Below the pieces are notes generated by a model. It was not told the origin of the DNA and did not search any database. It saw nothing but the letters and a program-made list of their open reading frames with translations. This document shows positions 53,719-62,523 of a DNA stretch of 64,000 nt, one piece after another. The stretch covers positions 958,501-1,022,500 of the forward strand of contig NZ_AP022673.1 of NCBI RefSeq assembly GCF_013374115.1, read 5' to 3'. Origin of the DNA: Sphingomonas sp. HMP9 (GTDB taxonomy: Bacteria; Pseudomonadota; Alphaproteobacteria; Sphingomonadales; Sphingomonadaceae). Positions within the stretch are counted from its first letter, which is position 1, and every line of letters starts with the position of its first letter. The position numbers and the translations under genes were made by a program.

Positions 53719-55176
53719 ATGCTGACGACAAACCCTTATGACGACGACAAACTTCGCGAAGAGTGCGGGGTGTTTGGCGTCTCGGCCACCGAGGGCGCGG
53801 CTGCGCTCGTCGCGCTTGGCCTCCATGCTTTGCAGCACCGCGGGCAGGAAGCTGCCGGGATAACCACCTTCGACGGCGCCAATTTCCACACGCACCGCGC
53901 GATGGGCCATGTCGCGGGCAATTTCGATCGCGACGACGTGATCCGTGCCCTTCCCGGCACCGTCGCCTGCGGTCATGTCCGCTATTCGACGACGGGCGAG
54001 ACTGCGCTGCGCAACGTCCAGCCGCTCTATGCTGAGCTGTCGACCGGCGGCTTCGCAATCGCGCATAACGGCAATATTTCCAACGCGATGCGGTTGCGTC
54101 GCGAGCTCGTCCGGCGCGGCTCGATCTTCCAGTCGACCAGCGATACCGAGACGATCATCCATCTCGTCGCGACATCGAACTATCGCACGCTGCTCGATCG
54201 CTTCATCGATGCGCTCAAGCAGATCGAGGGCGCGTATTCGCTGATCGTGATGACGCCCGAGGGGATGATCGCCTGCCGAGATCCGCTTGGCATTCGTCCG
54301 CTCGTCATGGGCAAGCTCGGCGACGCGGTGATCTTCGCGTCTGAGACCGTCGCCCTCGACGTCGTCGGCGCCACCTTCGTCCGCGCGATCGAACCCGGCG
54401 AGCTGGTCATCGTCCAGGGGGCGGAGATCCGCTCGATCCGCCCGTTCGCGCCGATGGCAGCGCGGCCGTGCATCTTCGAGTGGGTGTATTTCTCCAGGCC
54501 GGATTCGATCGTTGGCGATCACTCGATCTATTCGGTGCGGAAAGCGATCGGCGCGCAGCTCGCGATCGAATCGCCCGTCGATGCCGATCTGGTCATTCCG
54601 GTCCCAGATTCGGGCACGCCTGCGGCGATCGGCTATGCGCAGCAGTCGGGTATCCCGTTCGAGCTCGGCATCATCCGCTCGCATTATGTCGGCCGCACAT
54701 TTATTTCGCCGGGCGACAAGGTCCGCCACCTCGGCGTGAAGCTCAAGCACAACGCCAACCGTGCGCTCATCAAGGGCAAACGAGTCATCCTCGTCGACGA
54801 TTCGATCGTCCGTGGCACGACCTCGCTGAAGATTGTCGAGATGATGCGCGAGGCGGGCGCCGCCGAAGTCCATATGCGGATCGCCAGCCCGCCGACCCGG
54901 CACTCCTGCTTCTACGGCGTCGACACGCCCGAGCGCGAGAAGCTGCTCGCGGCAAAGCTCGATCTTGGCGGGATGACCGGCTTCATCCACGCCGACAGCC
55001 TCAACTTCATCTCGATCGACGGCCTCTACAAGGCGCTCGGCGAGGCGAAGCGTGCGGATGTCCGCCCGAAATATTGCGATGCGTGCTTCACCGGCGATTA
55101 CCCGACCACGCTGACCGATCATGACGAGGGCGCCGAAGTCGACCAGTTCGCGATGCTCGCCGAACGCGTCATCTGA
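53719..55176 (+). CDS. purF: Amidophosphoribosyltransferase
   Basis: 485 residues from ATG 53719. A short propeptide ends before the N-terminal nucleophile Cys16 (LREECGVFGVSA), followed by a class II glutamine amidotransferase domain (HALQHRGQEAAGI, GHVRYSTTGE, IAHNGNISNA) and a phosphoribosyltransferase domain with VILVDDSIVRGTTSLKIVEMMREAGA; Cys residues in the C-terminal third (CFYG, YCDACF) suggest the iron-sulfur-cluster type. First committed step of purine synthesis. Followed 16 bases later by an SDR gene. Confidence 0.96.
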   Translation: MLTTNPYDDDKLREECGVFGVSATEGAAALVALGLHALQHRGQEAAGITTFDGANFHTHRAMGHVAGNFDRDDVIRALPGTVACGHVRYSTTGETALRNVQPLYAELSTGGFAIAHNGNISNAMRLRRELVRRGSIFQSTSDTETIIHLVATSNYRTLLDRFIDALKQIEGAYSLIVMTPEGMIACRDPLGIRPLVMGKLGDAVIFASETVALDVVGATFVRAIEPGELVIVQGAEIRSIRPFAPMAARPCIFEWVYFSRPDSIVGDHSIYSVRKAIGAQLAIESPVDADLVIPVPDSGTPAAIGYAQQSGIPFELGIIRSHYVGRTFISPGDKVRHLGVKLKHNANRALIKGKRVILVDDSIVRGTTSLKIVEMMREAGAAEVHMRIASPPTRHSCFYGVDTPEREKLLAAKLDLGGMTGFIHADSLNFISIDGLYKALGEAKRADVRPKYCDACFTGDYPTTLTDHDEGAEVDQFAMLAERVI

Positions 55177-55192
55177 TACTCGCGGAGTTTAC

Positions 55193-55903
55193 ATGACGGA
55201 CAAGCCTCTCGAAGGCCGGCTGGCCTTGGTCACCGGTGCCAGCCGCGGCATCGGCGCGGCCACCGCGATCGCACTGGCAGCAAAGGGCGCGCACGTCGTC
55301 CTGACCGCGCGGACGCCGGGGGGCCTCGAAGAGGTCGAGGCGACGATCCACGCGGCTGGCGGCTCGGCAACGATTGCTCCGCTGGATCTGGCGGAAAGCG
55401 AAGCGATCGCCCGGCTTGCGACGGCGATCGGCGACCGCTGGGACGCGCTCGACATTCTGGTCCTCAACGCGGGCATGCTCGGCTCGCTGTCGTCGGTCCC
55501 GGCGATCGATCCCAAGGAAATGGCGCAGGTCCTGACCCTCAACGTGAGTGCGCAGGCGGCGCTCATCACGGCGTTCGATCCAATGCTGAAAAAGGCGAAA
55601 TCGGCACGCGTAATCGGCGTGACGTCGAGCGTCGGTCGCAAACCCCGCGCGTATTGGGGCCTGTACGGCGCATCGAAGGCCGCGTTCGAAACTCTGCTAG
55701 GCGCTTATGGCGACGAGATGGCCGAGATCAGCGCGATCCGCACCGCGATCGTCGACCCCGGCGCCACGCGTACGAAGATGCGCGCGCGCGCGTATCCGGG
55801 CGAGGATCCGAACTCGGTCAAGGAGCCGACCGTGGTGGCCGCCCGGATCGTGGCGTTGGCGATCGACGGCTTCGGGGCCGGCCATTTCGAACGGGTGAAC
55901 TGA
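55193..55903 (+). CDS. Short-chain dehydrogenase/reductase
   Basis: 236 residues from ATG 55193 after CGGAG. Classical SDR: cofactor motif ALVTGASRGIGAATAIA, LVLNAGMLGS (NAG motif), catalytic Ser in VIGVTSSVGRKP and Tyr/Lys in YGASKAAFETLLG. Likely NADP(H)-dependent. It is 16 bases behind purF and probably cotranscribed, a pairing without obvious metabolic sense. The stop is followed at once by a palindromic repeat element. Confidence 0.9.
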   Translation: MTDKPLEGRLALVTGASRGIGAATAIALAAKGAHVVLTARTPGGLEEVEATIHAAGGSATIAPLDLAESEAIARLATAIGDRWDALDILVLNAGMLGSLSSVPAIDPKEMAQVLTLNVSAQAALITAFDPMLKKAKSARVIGVTSSVGRKPRAYWGLYGASKAAFETLLGAYGDEMAEISAIRTAIVDPGATRTKMRARAYPGEDPNSVKEPTVVAARIVALAIDGFGAGHFERVN

Positions 55904-56025
55904 TCCTCCCCCGCCAGGGGGAGGTGTCGCCGAAGGTGACGGAGGGGGAGGACACGGAACAGACGTTCCCCGTCACCGCCCGCTCCGTCAGGCTGTGCCT
56001 CCCACCTCCCCCTGGCGGGGGAGGA
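55904..56025. repeat. REPIN-like element, family C
   Basis: Outer arms 55904-55926 and 56003-56025 are perfect 23-base inverted copies (TCCTCCCCCGCCAGGGGGAG at the left start). Each arm is a hairpin, CTCCCCC-GCCA-GGGGGAG. Within the interior, GGTGACGG/CCGTCACC and a central GGAAC-AGAC-GTTCC continue the symmetry, so the whole 122 bases can fold as one long stem. It begins right after the SDR stop and ends inside the cyclopropane-fatty-acid synthase frame. Confidence 0.85.
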
Positions 56026-57271
56026 CTTTCTTCTTAACCAGCGTGACCTGCGCGACATCGATCCCGCCGCCGAGGAACCCACCCTCGCAATACATCAGAT
56101 AGTAGCGCCACAACGCCACGAACCGCGCGTCGAACCGCGCCGGCAACCGCCCCTCGGCAACCGCGGCGTCGAACGCGACCCGCCACCGCCGCAGCGTCTC
56201 GGCATAGTGGAGACCGAACCCGCGCCGGTCCTCCCAGACCAACCCCCGCGCCTCCGCCAGCGCGCGAAACCGCGGCTCGGACAGCAGCATCCCACCCGGA
56301 AACACATAGCGCTGGATGAAATCGACGCTGCGCGAATAGGAGTCGAAGATCGCATCGTCGATCGAGATATACTGCAACGCCGCCCGACCGCCCGGCTTCA
56401 ACGCGCGCGCGATCGCGTCGAGATAGACCGGCCAATATTCCTCGCCGACCGCCTCGACCATCTCGATGCTCGCGACCGCGTCATACGTCCCGGTGACGTG
56501 GCGATAGTCGGTCAGCGCCACGCGAACGCCGTCGAGCCCCGCCGCCGCGATCCGGTTGTCGACCTGCCGTTTCTGCTCGGTCGACAGCGTCAACGCATGC
56601 ACGCCTACCCCCGCGCGCGCCGCCATTTCTGCAAACGATCCCCAGCCGCAGCCGATCTCGAGGATCGTATCGCCAGCCCGCGCGCCGGTCCGGTCGAGGA
56701 TCGCGCGCAGCTTCCTCGCCTGCGCCGCCGTATGCGGCTCGGCGCCGTCGATCGGTTCGGCGAAGATTGCGCTCGAATAGGTCAGGCTCGGATCGAGCCA
56801 CGTCTCGTAGAAATCATTGCCGAGGTCGTAATGCGCCGCGATGTTCCGGCGCGAACCTGTAGGATCGTTGCGCCGCATCCGATGCCAGGCGCGCGCGGCC
56901 AGTCGCACCACGCCACCCGACCGCGCCGAACTCCCCAGCGTATGACGGTTGCGCATGAACAGGTCGAACAGCGGCACCGGGTCGGGGCTCGACCAGTCGC
57001 CGGCGGCCCAGCCCTCGTACCAGCCGACCGATCCCGCCGTCGCGAGCCGGACCAGCGCGCGCCAGCGATGTACGATCACCACCGGCATCGGCCCCGGCGC
57101 GCGTCCGCCGATCAGCCGCCGCGTGCCGTCGGGAAGTCGCGCCTCGATCCCCCCGCTCGCAAGCCCCGCGTCGATCCGGTCGAGCAACCGGTGGAAGACC
57201 GGCGCGACTAGGCGCGCGACCGGGGACACCTGCGCGGCAGGAAGATCGTCGAAAGCGGGAACGGCAGTCAT
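55988..57271 (-). CDS. cfa: Cyclopropane-fatty-acyl-phospholipid synthase
   Basis: 427 residues from ATG 57271, preceded by GGAGCGCCGCG; a further 17 codons upstream lack support. SAM-binding motif DTILEIGCGWGSFAEMAARAGVGVHALTLS near residue 220, the CFA blocks NIAAHYDLGNDFYETWLDPSLTYSSAIF and VASIEMVEAVGEEYW, FIQRYVFPGGML and the C-terminal RYYLMYCEGGFLGGGIDVAQVTLVKK. Methylenates unsaturated acyl chains of membrane phospholipids. The last 12 residues (VLPRQGEVGGTA) are encoded by the family C repeat, not by the ancestral gene. Confidence 0.94.
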   Translation of the reverse strand: MTAVPAFDDLPAAQVSPVARLVAPVFHRLLDRIDAGLASGGIEARLPDGTRRLIGGRAPGPMPVVIVHRWRALVRLATAGSVGWYEGWAAGDWSSPDPVPLFDLFMRNRHTLGSSARSGGVVRLAARAWHRMRRNDPTGSRRNIAAHYDLGNDFYETWLDPSLTYSSAIFAEPIDGAEPHTAAQARKLRAILDRTGARAGDTILEIGCGWGSFAEMAARAGVGVHALTLSTEQKRQVDNRIAAAGLDGVRVALTDYRHVTGTYDAVASIEMVEAVGEEYWPVYLDAIARALKPGGRAALQYISIDDAIFDSYSRSVDFIQRYVFPGGMLLSEPRFRALAEARGLVWEDRRGFGLHYAETLRRWRVAFDAAVAEGRLPARFDARFVALWRYYLMYCEGGFLGGGIDVAQVTLVKKKVLPRQGEVGGTA

Positions 57272-57360
57272 CGCGGCGCTCCATGCAACAGGGGCGCGAG
57301 CGAGGAAAGAGGGCGGCGTCAAACTGACGATTATGGCGCTGGATGGACGAGTGCCGCCCC

Positions 57361-57456
57361 CCCTTCATCGTCATCCTGACGAAAGTCAGGATCCACATCC
57401 AAGGAGGTCGGCGCCCGTTACTCTGGATCCTGACTTTCGTCAGGATGACGGAAGGG
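57361..57456. repeat. REPIN-like element, family A copy 2
   Basis: Arms 57370-57395 and 57424-57449 are perfect 26-base inverted copies with a 28-base spacer. Each is a hairpin ATCCTGAC-GAAA-GTCAGGAT (TTTC loop in the right arm). The arms match those at 37651-37740. Lies in the spacer between phrB and cfa. Confidence 0.85.
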
Positions 57457-57470
57457 CGTTTGGCAGTCCA

Positions 57471-58832
57471 TCAACGCGCGTGCCGTCCAGCCTCTAGCGC
57501 GCGCTCGCGCCCTTCGCGGTGCCCGACAATCTTCGCCGGATAATCGCGCGGTCGACAGCCGGATTGGTCCGGATCATGGATCGCCCCGCCCGAGACTTTG
57601 GCTAGTTCGGGCACCCATTCCCGAATGTAATCCTCCGCGTCGAACTTCTCCGACTGCGACAACGGCGCCATGATCCGCCCGAACATGTTCGAATCCACCC
57701 CGGTCCCGGCCACCCATTGCCAGTTCACCGCATTATTCCCGTAATCCGCATCGACCAGGCAATCCCAGAACCAGCGTTCCCCCTCGCGCCAGTCGATCAG
57801 CAGATGCTTCACCAGGAAGCTCGCGGTGATCATCCGGACGCGGTTGTGCATCCAGCCGGTCGTCCAGAGCTGGCGCATCCCGGCATCGACGATCGGATAG
57901 CCGGTCCTGCCCGTCTGCCACGCCTTCAGGTCCGCGTCGGCATCCTTGCCCGATCGCCAGGGCAACTTGTCGAACTTAGGCCGGCCGTTCGCCTCTCCGT
58001 AATCGGGCATCGTCAACACGACGCCATCGGTGAAGTCGCGCCACGCCAGTTCCTTGCGGAACGTCGTCGCGTCGCCGTGCCCGTCGACCGCATGCCACAC
58101 CGTCCGCGGCGATATCTCGCCGAAATGGAGATGCGGTGACAGGCGCGACGTACCCTCGATCGACGGCATGTTGCGATCGACGTCATAGACCTCGACGATC
58201 GGCGCCATCGCCTTTGCGTTCTTCAACGCCTGCGCTTCGCCCGGCGTCCAGTCGGCAAACCCCGCCGACCAGTCCGGCTTGGTCGGCAGCAGGTTCCAGT
58301 CCGTCAGCGTCTCGCTCTTCGGCCAACTCGACGGCGCCGCGATCGTCCGTGGCACGGGCTCGGGCTCGCCCGGCGGCATCATCTGGTTGAGCGCCTTCCA
58401 GAACGACGAATAGACCTTAAACTGGCCGCCCGAGCCCGTCCTTACGTCCTCGACGCGCGCAAGATGATTGCCGTCATGTAGGCACAGTCGATCGCCGAGC
58501 GCTGCCTCGGTCTTGCGCCACCATGGTTCGTAATGCCGGATCGCATGAACCTGCGCGGCGCCGGTTTCCTGCATTAGCGCCTTCAGCACCTCGACCGCAT
58601 CCCCGCGTCGCAGAACAAGCTTCGATCCCTTGTCGGCCAGCGCCTTGGCAAAGGCGTCGAGCGTATGGTGCAGCCACCACCGCTGCGCCCCGCCCATCTT
58701 CCATGTCCCCGGCGCGTCGTCATCGAGCACATAGACCGGGATCACCGGTCCGGCGTGCGCGGCTGCGATGAGCGCGGGTTGATCGTGAAGGCGAAGGTCC
58801 TGGCGAAGCCAGAGCAGCGAAGGTGTCGTCAT
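57471..58832 (-). CDS. phrB: Deoxyribodipyrimidine photolyase
   Basis: 453 residues. N-terminal alpha/beta photolyase domain (SLLWLRQDLRLHDQPALIAAA) for the antenna chromophore, then the FAD domain: SRLSPHLHFGEISPRTVWH, ELAWRDFTDGVVL, WQTGRTGYPIVDAGMRQLWTTGWMHNRVRMITASFLVKHLLIDWREGERWFWDCLVDADYGNNAVNWQW. These are the class I CPD photolyase blocks, including the tryptophans of electron transfer. Repairs UV dimers with blue light. Upstream of cfa on the same strand, with a REPIN-like element between. Confidence 0.94.
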   Translation of the reverse strand: MTTPSLLWLRQDLRLHDQPALIAAAHAGPVIPVYVLDDDAPGTWKMGGAQRWWLHHTLDAFAKALADKGSKLVLRRGDAVEVLKALMQETGAAQVHAIRHYEPWWRKTEAALGDRLCLHDGNHLARVEDVRTGSGGQFKVYSSFWKALNQMMPPGEPEPVPRTIAAPSSWPKSETLTDWNLLPTKPDWSAGFADWTPGEAQALKNAKAMAPIVEVYDVDRNMPSIEGTSRLSPHLHFGEISPRTVWHAVDGHGDATTFRKELAWRDFTDGVVLTMPDYGEANGRPKFDKLPWRSGKDADADLKAWQTGRTGYPIVDAGMRQLWTTGWMHNRVRMITASFLVKHLLIDWREGERWFWDCLVDADYGNNAVNWQWVAGTGVDSNMFGRIMAPLSQSEKFDAEDYIREWVPELAKVSGGAIHDPDQSGCRPRDYPAKIVGHREGRERALEAGRHAR

Positions 58833-58852
58833 CGCATGTTCAATGCACGAAG

Positions 58853-59770
58853 CTACAGTCCGGCGTCACCCGCGGCGGCAAAAGTTTCGCCCAGCGTCAT
58901 GATCGCCGCGACATGTCGTTCGGCAATCGCCATCGCATCCTCGCCATAGCCGCCGCCGACCGTACTCGCGAGCGGCACGCCCCGTGCGATCGCCATGCCG
59001 GCAACCAGCTGCTCCCGCCGCGCGAGACCGTCCAAGGTGAGCGCCAGCCGCCCGAGCCGATCGCCTTCGAACGGATCCACCCCTGCCTGATATAGGATTA
59101 ATTCCGGCTGAAACGCGTCAAGCAACGGCAGCAGGGTCTCCTCTAGCGTCGCCAGATACTCATCGTCGCCGACCTTGTCCGGCAACGGGACATCGAGCGT
59201 CGATCGCGCCTTTCGGACGGGAAAATTTTTCTCTGCGTGGATCGAATAGGTCGCGATCTCCGGCCGTCCCGCGAGCAGTGCCGCGGTTCCGTCGCCCTGG
59301 TGCACGTCGCAATCGACCACAAGAACGCGCGCCACGCGGCCCTCGTCGATCAACCGCGCCGCCGCCACGGCCAGATCATTGAACACGCAAAACCCGGCAC
59401 CGGTATTCGCCAGCGCATGGTGGCTCCCGCCCGCCGTATTCGCTGCGAACCCGTGCTCCAGCGCAAGGCACGCCGCGAGCCACGTCCCGTGCGGCACGAT
59501 CGCCGCGCGCGATGCCACCGCCGTGGTCACCGGAAACCCGATCCGCCGCTCCTTTTCCTTCGGCACGCGCGCCTCGAGGACTTCGGCAACGTAATCCTCG
59601 TCGTGCACCGCCTCCAGCCACGCAGTCGGCGTAGCCTCCGCACGGTGCCACGCGACCGCATCCTCCTTTTCGAGCAGCAGGTCGCGGATCAGCCCGTTCT
59701 TGTTCCAGCGATAGGTCGAGCGCGCGGGGGCCGGTGTGACATAGTCGGGATGGTGGACGACATGGATCAT
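58853..59770 (-). CDS. Histone-deacetylase-family protein (class II HDAC-like)
   Basis: 305 residues from ATG 59770. HDAC/acetoin-utilisation fold: TAGGSHHALANTGAGFCVFNDLAVAAARLI (catalytic His pair and Tyr/Phe region), VLVVDCDVHQGDGTAALLAG (zinc-binding Asp and His), YQAGVDPFEGDRLGRLALT (second zinc Asp) and STVGGGYGEDAMA. Zinc-dependent deacetylation of an acetylated amine such as polyamine, lysine or acetoin-related product; bacterial substrates are mostly unknown. Lies 20 bases upstream of phrB on the same strand. Confidence 0.9.
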   Translation of the reverse strand: MIHVVHHPDYVTPAPARSTYRWNKNGLIRDLLLEKEDAVAWHRAEATPTAWLEAVHDEDYVAEVLEARVPKEKERRIGFPVTTAVASRAAIVPHGTWLAACLALEHGFAANTAGGSHHALANTGAGFCVFNDLAVAAARLIDEGRVARVLVVDCDVHQGDGTAALLAGRPEIATYSIHAEKNFPVRKARSTLDVPLPDKVGDDEYLATLEETLLPLLDAFQPELILYQAGVDPFEGDRLGRLALTLDGLARREQLVAGMAIARGVPLASTVGGGYGEDAMAIAERHVAAIMTLGETFAAAGDAGL

Positions 59771-59828
59771 GCTCCGTAGGTAGGAGCGCGCTACCCCAGC
59801 CCCAAGCACCTGCGTTGCGGAGACGAAT

Positions 59829-60323
59829 TTGACCGACGTTTCGAGCCTGCCCTACCGCCCGTGCGCCGGGATCATGCTGATCAACGCCGAAGGCAAGGTC
59901 TTCGTGGGCCAGCGCAACGATTCGCCGTTGGAGGCGTGGCAGATGCCGCAGGGCGGGATCGATCCCGGCGAGGACGCCGAAGCCGCAGCACTGCGTGAAC
60001 TCGGCGAAGAAACCGGCGTCATGCCGGACAAGGTGGAACTCGTCGCGGAAGCCCCGGGCGAATTCGTCTACGACCTCCCGCCCGAACTGCTCGGCAAGGT
60101 CTGGAAGGGCAAATGGCGCGGCCAGACGCAGCGTTGGTTCCTGTACCGCTTCCACGGCACCGACGCCGACGTGAACATCGCCACCGAGCATGAGGAGTTC
60201 CGCGCGTGGCGCTGGAGCGATCCTGCCGACCTGCCGCGATTGATCGTTCCGTTCAAAAAGGCCCTCTACGAACAGGTACTCGCCGCCTTCGCGCCACATC
60301 TCGGCGCAACCGGGAAGCGCTGA
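59829..60323 (+). CDS. rppH: RNA pyrophosphohydrolase (Nudix)
   Basis: 164 residues from TTG 59829, chosen because GGAG lies eight bases upstream. Nudix box [23 protein letters not shown] after [22 protein letters not shown] and [32 protein letters not shown] match RppH/NudH. Removes pyrophosphate from 5' triphosphate ends of mRNA, starting decay. Divergent from the HDAC-like gene. Confidence 0.93.
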   Translation: MTDVSSLPYRPCAGIMLINAEGKVFVGQRNDSPLEAWQMPQGGIDPGEDAEAAALRELGEETGVMPDKVELVAEAPGEFVYDLPPELLGKVWKGKWRGQTQRWFLYRFHGTDADVNIATEHEEFRAWRWSDPADLPRLIVPFKKALYEQVLAAFAPHLGATGKR

Positions 60324-60362
60324 GCGGTTCCCAATCCGCTACGCTGCCGTTACGGAACGGCT

Positions 60363-61277
60363 GTGCGCCGCTTATCACCTCTTCTCCCCCTGCTCGTTTG
60401 CGCGCCGTTGCTGCTGGCGAACGCGCCCGATCCGCAATCGGTGATGATCCCCGAGACGATCCGCGCGATGCTCGACGCCGCGCTGGAGGCGGGCAACGAG
60501 GCCGACGTCAATACGATCGCCAAATACGCACGCGCTGCCGATCCGCTCAGCGGCGATGCGGTGCTGGCGATCGCGGAGAAGTGGAAGGCCGATCGTGCAG
60601 CACAGCGCACGCAGGTTATCCGCCAAGCCAGCTTCCTCGACCTATGGAGCGGCAAGGCGGAGGTCGGCGGGTACCTGACGACGGGCAATTCCGACACGGC
60701 CGGCGGCACCGCAGTGCTCGATCTCAACCGCGAAGGTCTTCGTTGGCGCCAGAAATTCCATGCACAGGCCGACTACCAGTCGAACCAGAACGTGACGACG
60801 CGCGAGCACTATCTCGCCTCGTACGAACCCAACTATAAGATCGACGACCGCGCCTATATCTACGGTGTCGCGCAGTATGAAGGCGATCGGTTCCTCGGCT
60901 ATTTCAACCGCTATTCGACCTCGGTCGGTGCGGGCTACAGCGTGATCAAGACCGCGGGGACCAAGCTCGATCTCGAACTCGGGCCAGCGTATCGCTACAC
61001 CGAATTCACCGACGATACCGAGCAGAGCAGCATCGCCGCGCGCGGCACCGCAAACTTCAGCGTGCGGATCCTCAGCGGGCTCTCGATCAGCCAGGTCGCG
61101 TCCGCCTATGTCCAGCGCTACAACAGCACGCTCAGCGGCACGACCTCGCTCAACGCCAAGTTGATCGGGCCCCTGTCCGCCGCGCTATCGTACAGTGTGC
61201 AGTATGAAAGCGAACCGCCGGTCGGCTCGGTCTCCACCGACACCACCAGCCGCGCATCACTGGTCTACAGCTTCTGA
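60363..61277 (+). CDS. DUF481 outer-membrane protein (YdiY-like)
   Basis: 304 residues from GTG. Signal peptide (LLPLLVCAPLLLANA), a helical N-terminal stretch, then the DUF481 beta-barrel: GKAEVGGYLTTGNSDTAGGTAVLDLNREG, KFHAQADYQSNQNVTTREHYLASYEPNYKID, FNRYSTSVGAGYSVIKTAG, ending ASLVYSF with C-terminal Phe. Salt- or acid-induced family members have unknown transport roles. It lies in the outer membrane. Confidence 0.88.
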   Translation: MRRLSPLLPLLVCAPLLLANAPDPQSVMIPETIRAMLDAALEAGNEADVNTIAKYARAADPLSGDAVLAIAEKWKADRAAQRTQVIRQASFLDLWSGKAEVGGYLTTGNSDTAGGTAVLDLNREGLRWRQKFHAQADYQSNQNVTTREHYLASYEPNYKIDDRAYIYGVAQYEGDRFLGYFNRYSTSVGAGYSVIKTAGTKLDLELGPAYRYTEFTDDTEQSSIAARGTANFSVRILSGLSISQVASAYVQRYNSTLSGTTSLNAKLIGPLSAALSYSVQYESEPPVGSVSTDTTSRASLVYSF

Positions 61278-61317
61278 CGCTGTTCCCACACGCGCCTGGC
61301 ATCGCTAGGGTCGCGTG

Positions 61318-62523
61318 ATGAGGGGACTTACACCGATAGAGCGCGATGCCGTCGACGCGGCGGGCGCGGCACCGATGCTGGCACAGGTCGAGGCATGGGC
61401 GGCCGTCAACAGCGGCACGCGCAACCTCGCCGGGCTGGCGACCATGGCCGGATTGCTTGGCGACGCGTTCGCGAGCCTGCCGGGCGAGATCACGCTCGTC
61501 GAGCCCATTGCGGTCGACAGCGTCGGCACGGACGGCAGCGTGTCGTCGATCGAGCACGGCAAGCATCTTCATCTGATCGTCCGCCCGGAAGCGCCAGTCC
61601 GAATGCTGTTCACCGGCCACATGGACACGGTCTATCCGGTCGATCACGCATTCCAGTCACTCCGCTGGCAGGACGATGGTCGGCTCAACGGCCCTGGTGT
61701 CGCCGACATGAAGGGCGGCCTGGCCGTGATGCTCGCCGCGCTTCGGGCGGTCGAGGCGAGCCCTGTCGCCGACCGCATCGGCTATGACGTCGTGATCAAC
61801 TCGGACGAGGAAACCGGTTCCTTTTCGTCCGCCGCTCTGCTGGCGCGCGCGGCGCGCGGAAAGATCGCCGCGTTGACCTACGAACCCGCGCTCGCCGACG
61901 GGACGCTCGCCGGTGCACGCGGCGGCACGGGGAATTTCTCGATCATCGTGCACGGTCGAAGCGCGCACGCCGGTCGCAATCCCGAGGACGGGCGCAACGC
62001 CATCGTTGCCGCCGCGGATATCGCGGTGCGCCTGGCGAAGGTCCGCGGGCCCCGCCTCGCGGTGAACCCCGCCCGGATCGAAGGTGGCGGCCCCAACAAC
62101 GTCGTTCCCGACCTCGCCATCCTACGCATCAACTTCCGCCCCGCCACGCTCGACGAGATCGCCCGCGCGCAATCCCACATCGACTCGGCGATCGCGATGG
62201 TCGCCGCCGAGCACGACGTCCGCGTCGAAGTCCATGGCACTTTCAACCGCCCGCCCAAACCGATCGACGACGGCGCCGCGCGCCTGTTCGATCTGGTCAA
62301 GGCATCCGGCGCGGACCTCGGTCTCGACATCGCCTGGAAAGCTACCGGCGGCGTCTGCGATGGCAACAACATCGCGGCTGCCGGCGTGCCCGTCGTCGAC
62401 ACGATGGGCGTCCGCGGCGGCGCAATCCATTCGACCGCCGAGTTCATGATCCCCGACAGCCTCGCCGAACGCGCGGCGCTGTCGGCGGTCACCATATTGC
62501 GTATTGCGGAGGGCCGCTTGTGA
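61318..62523 (+). CDS. M20-family metallopeptidase/hydrolase
   Basis: 401 residues from ATG 61318 (a GTG one codon earlier is possible). Metal-binding motifs LFTGHMDTVYP, LNGPGVADMKGGLAVML and NSDEETGSFSS, the dimerisation domain, and C-terminal DTMGVRGGAIHSTAEFMI (His). Resembles carboxypeptidase G2-like and deacylase members. Its stop overlaps the astA start (GTGA). The coupling suggests hydrolysis of an acylated amino acid or small peptide feeding arginine degradation. Confidence 0.88.
   Translation: MRGLTPIERDAVDAAGAAPMLAQVEAWAAVNSGTRNLAGLATMAGLLGDAFASLPGEITLVEPIAVDSVGTDGSVSSIEHGKHLHLIVRPEAPVRMLFTGHMDTVYPVDHAFQSLRWQDDGRLNGPGVADMKGGLAVMLAALRAVEASPVADRIGYDVVINSDEETGSFSSAALLARAARGKIAALTYEPALADGTLAGARGGTGNFSIIVHGRSAHAGRNPEDGRNAIVAAADIAVRLAKVRGPRLAVNPARIEGGGPNNVVPDLAILRINFRPATLDEIARAQSHIDSAIAMVAAEHDVRVEVHGTFNRPPKPIDDGAARLFDLVKASGADLGLDIAWKATGGVCDGNNIAAAGVPVVDTMGVRGGAIHSTAEFMIPDSLAERAALSAVTILRIAEGRL

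Noticed and set aside
53242..55122. 626-codon frame opposite purF
   Set aside because: purF on the plus strand is unmistakable; the antisense product is compositionally biased.
37651..57456. CRISPR-like or phage attachment repeats
   Set aside because: The repeats are paired inverted palindromes at scattered sites, not regularly spaced direct repeats, and no cas or integrase gene is present.
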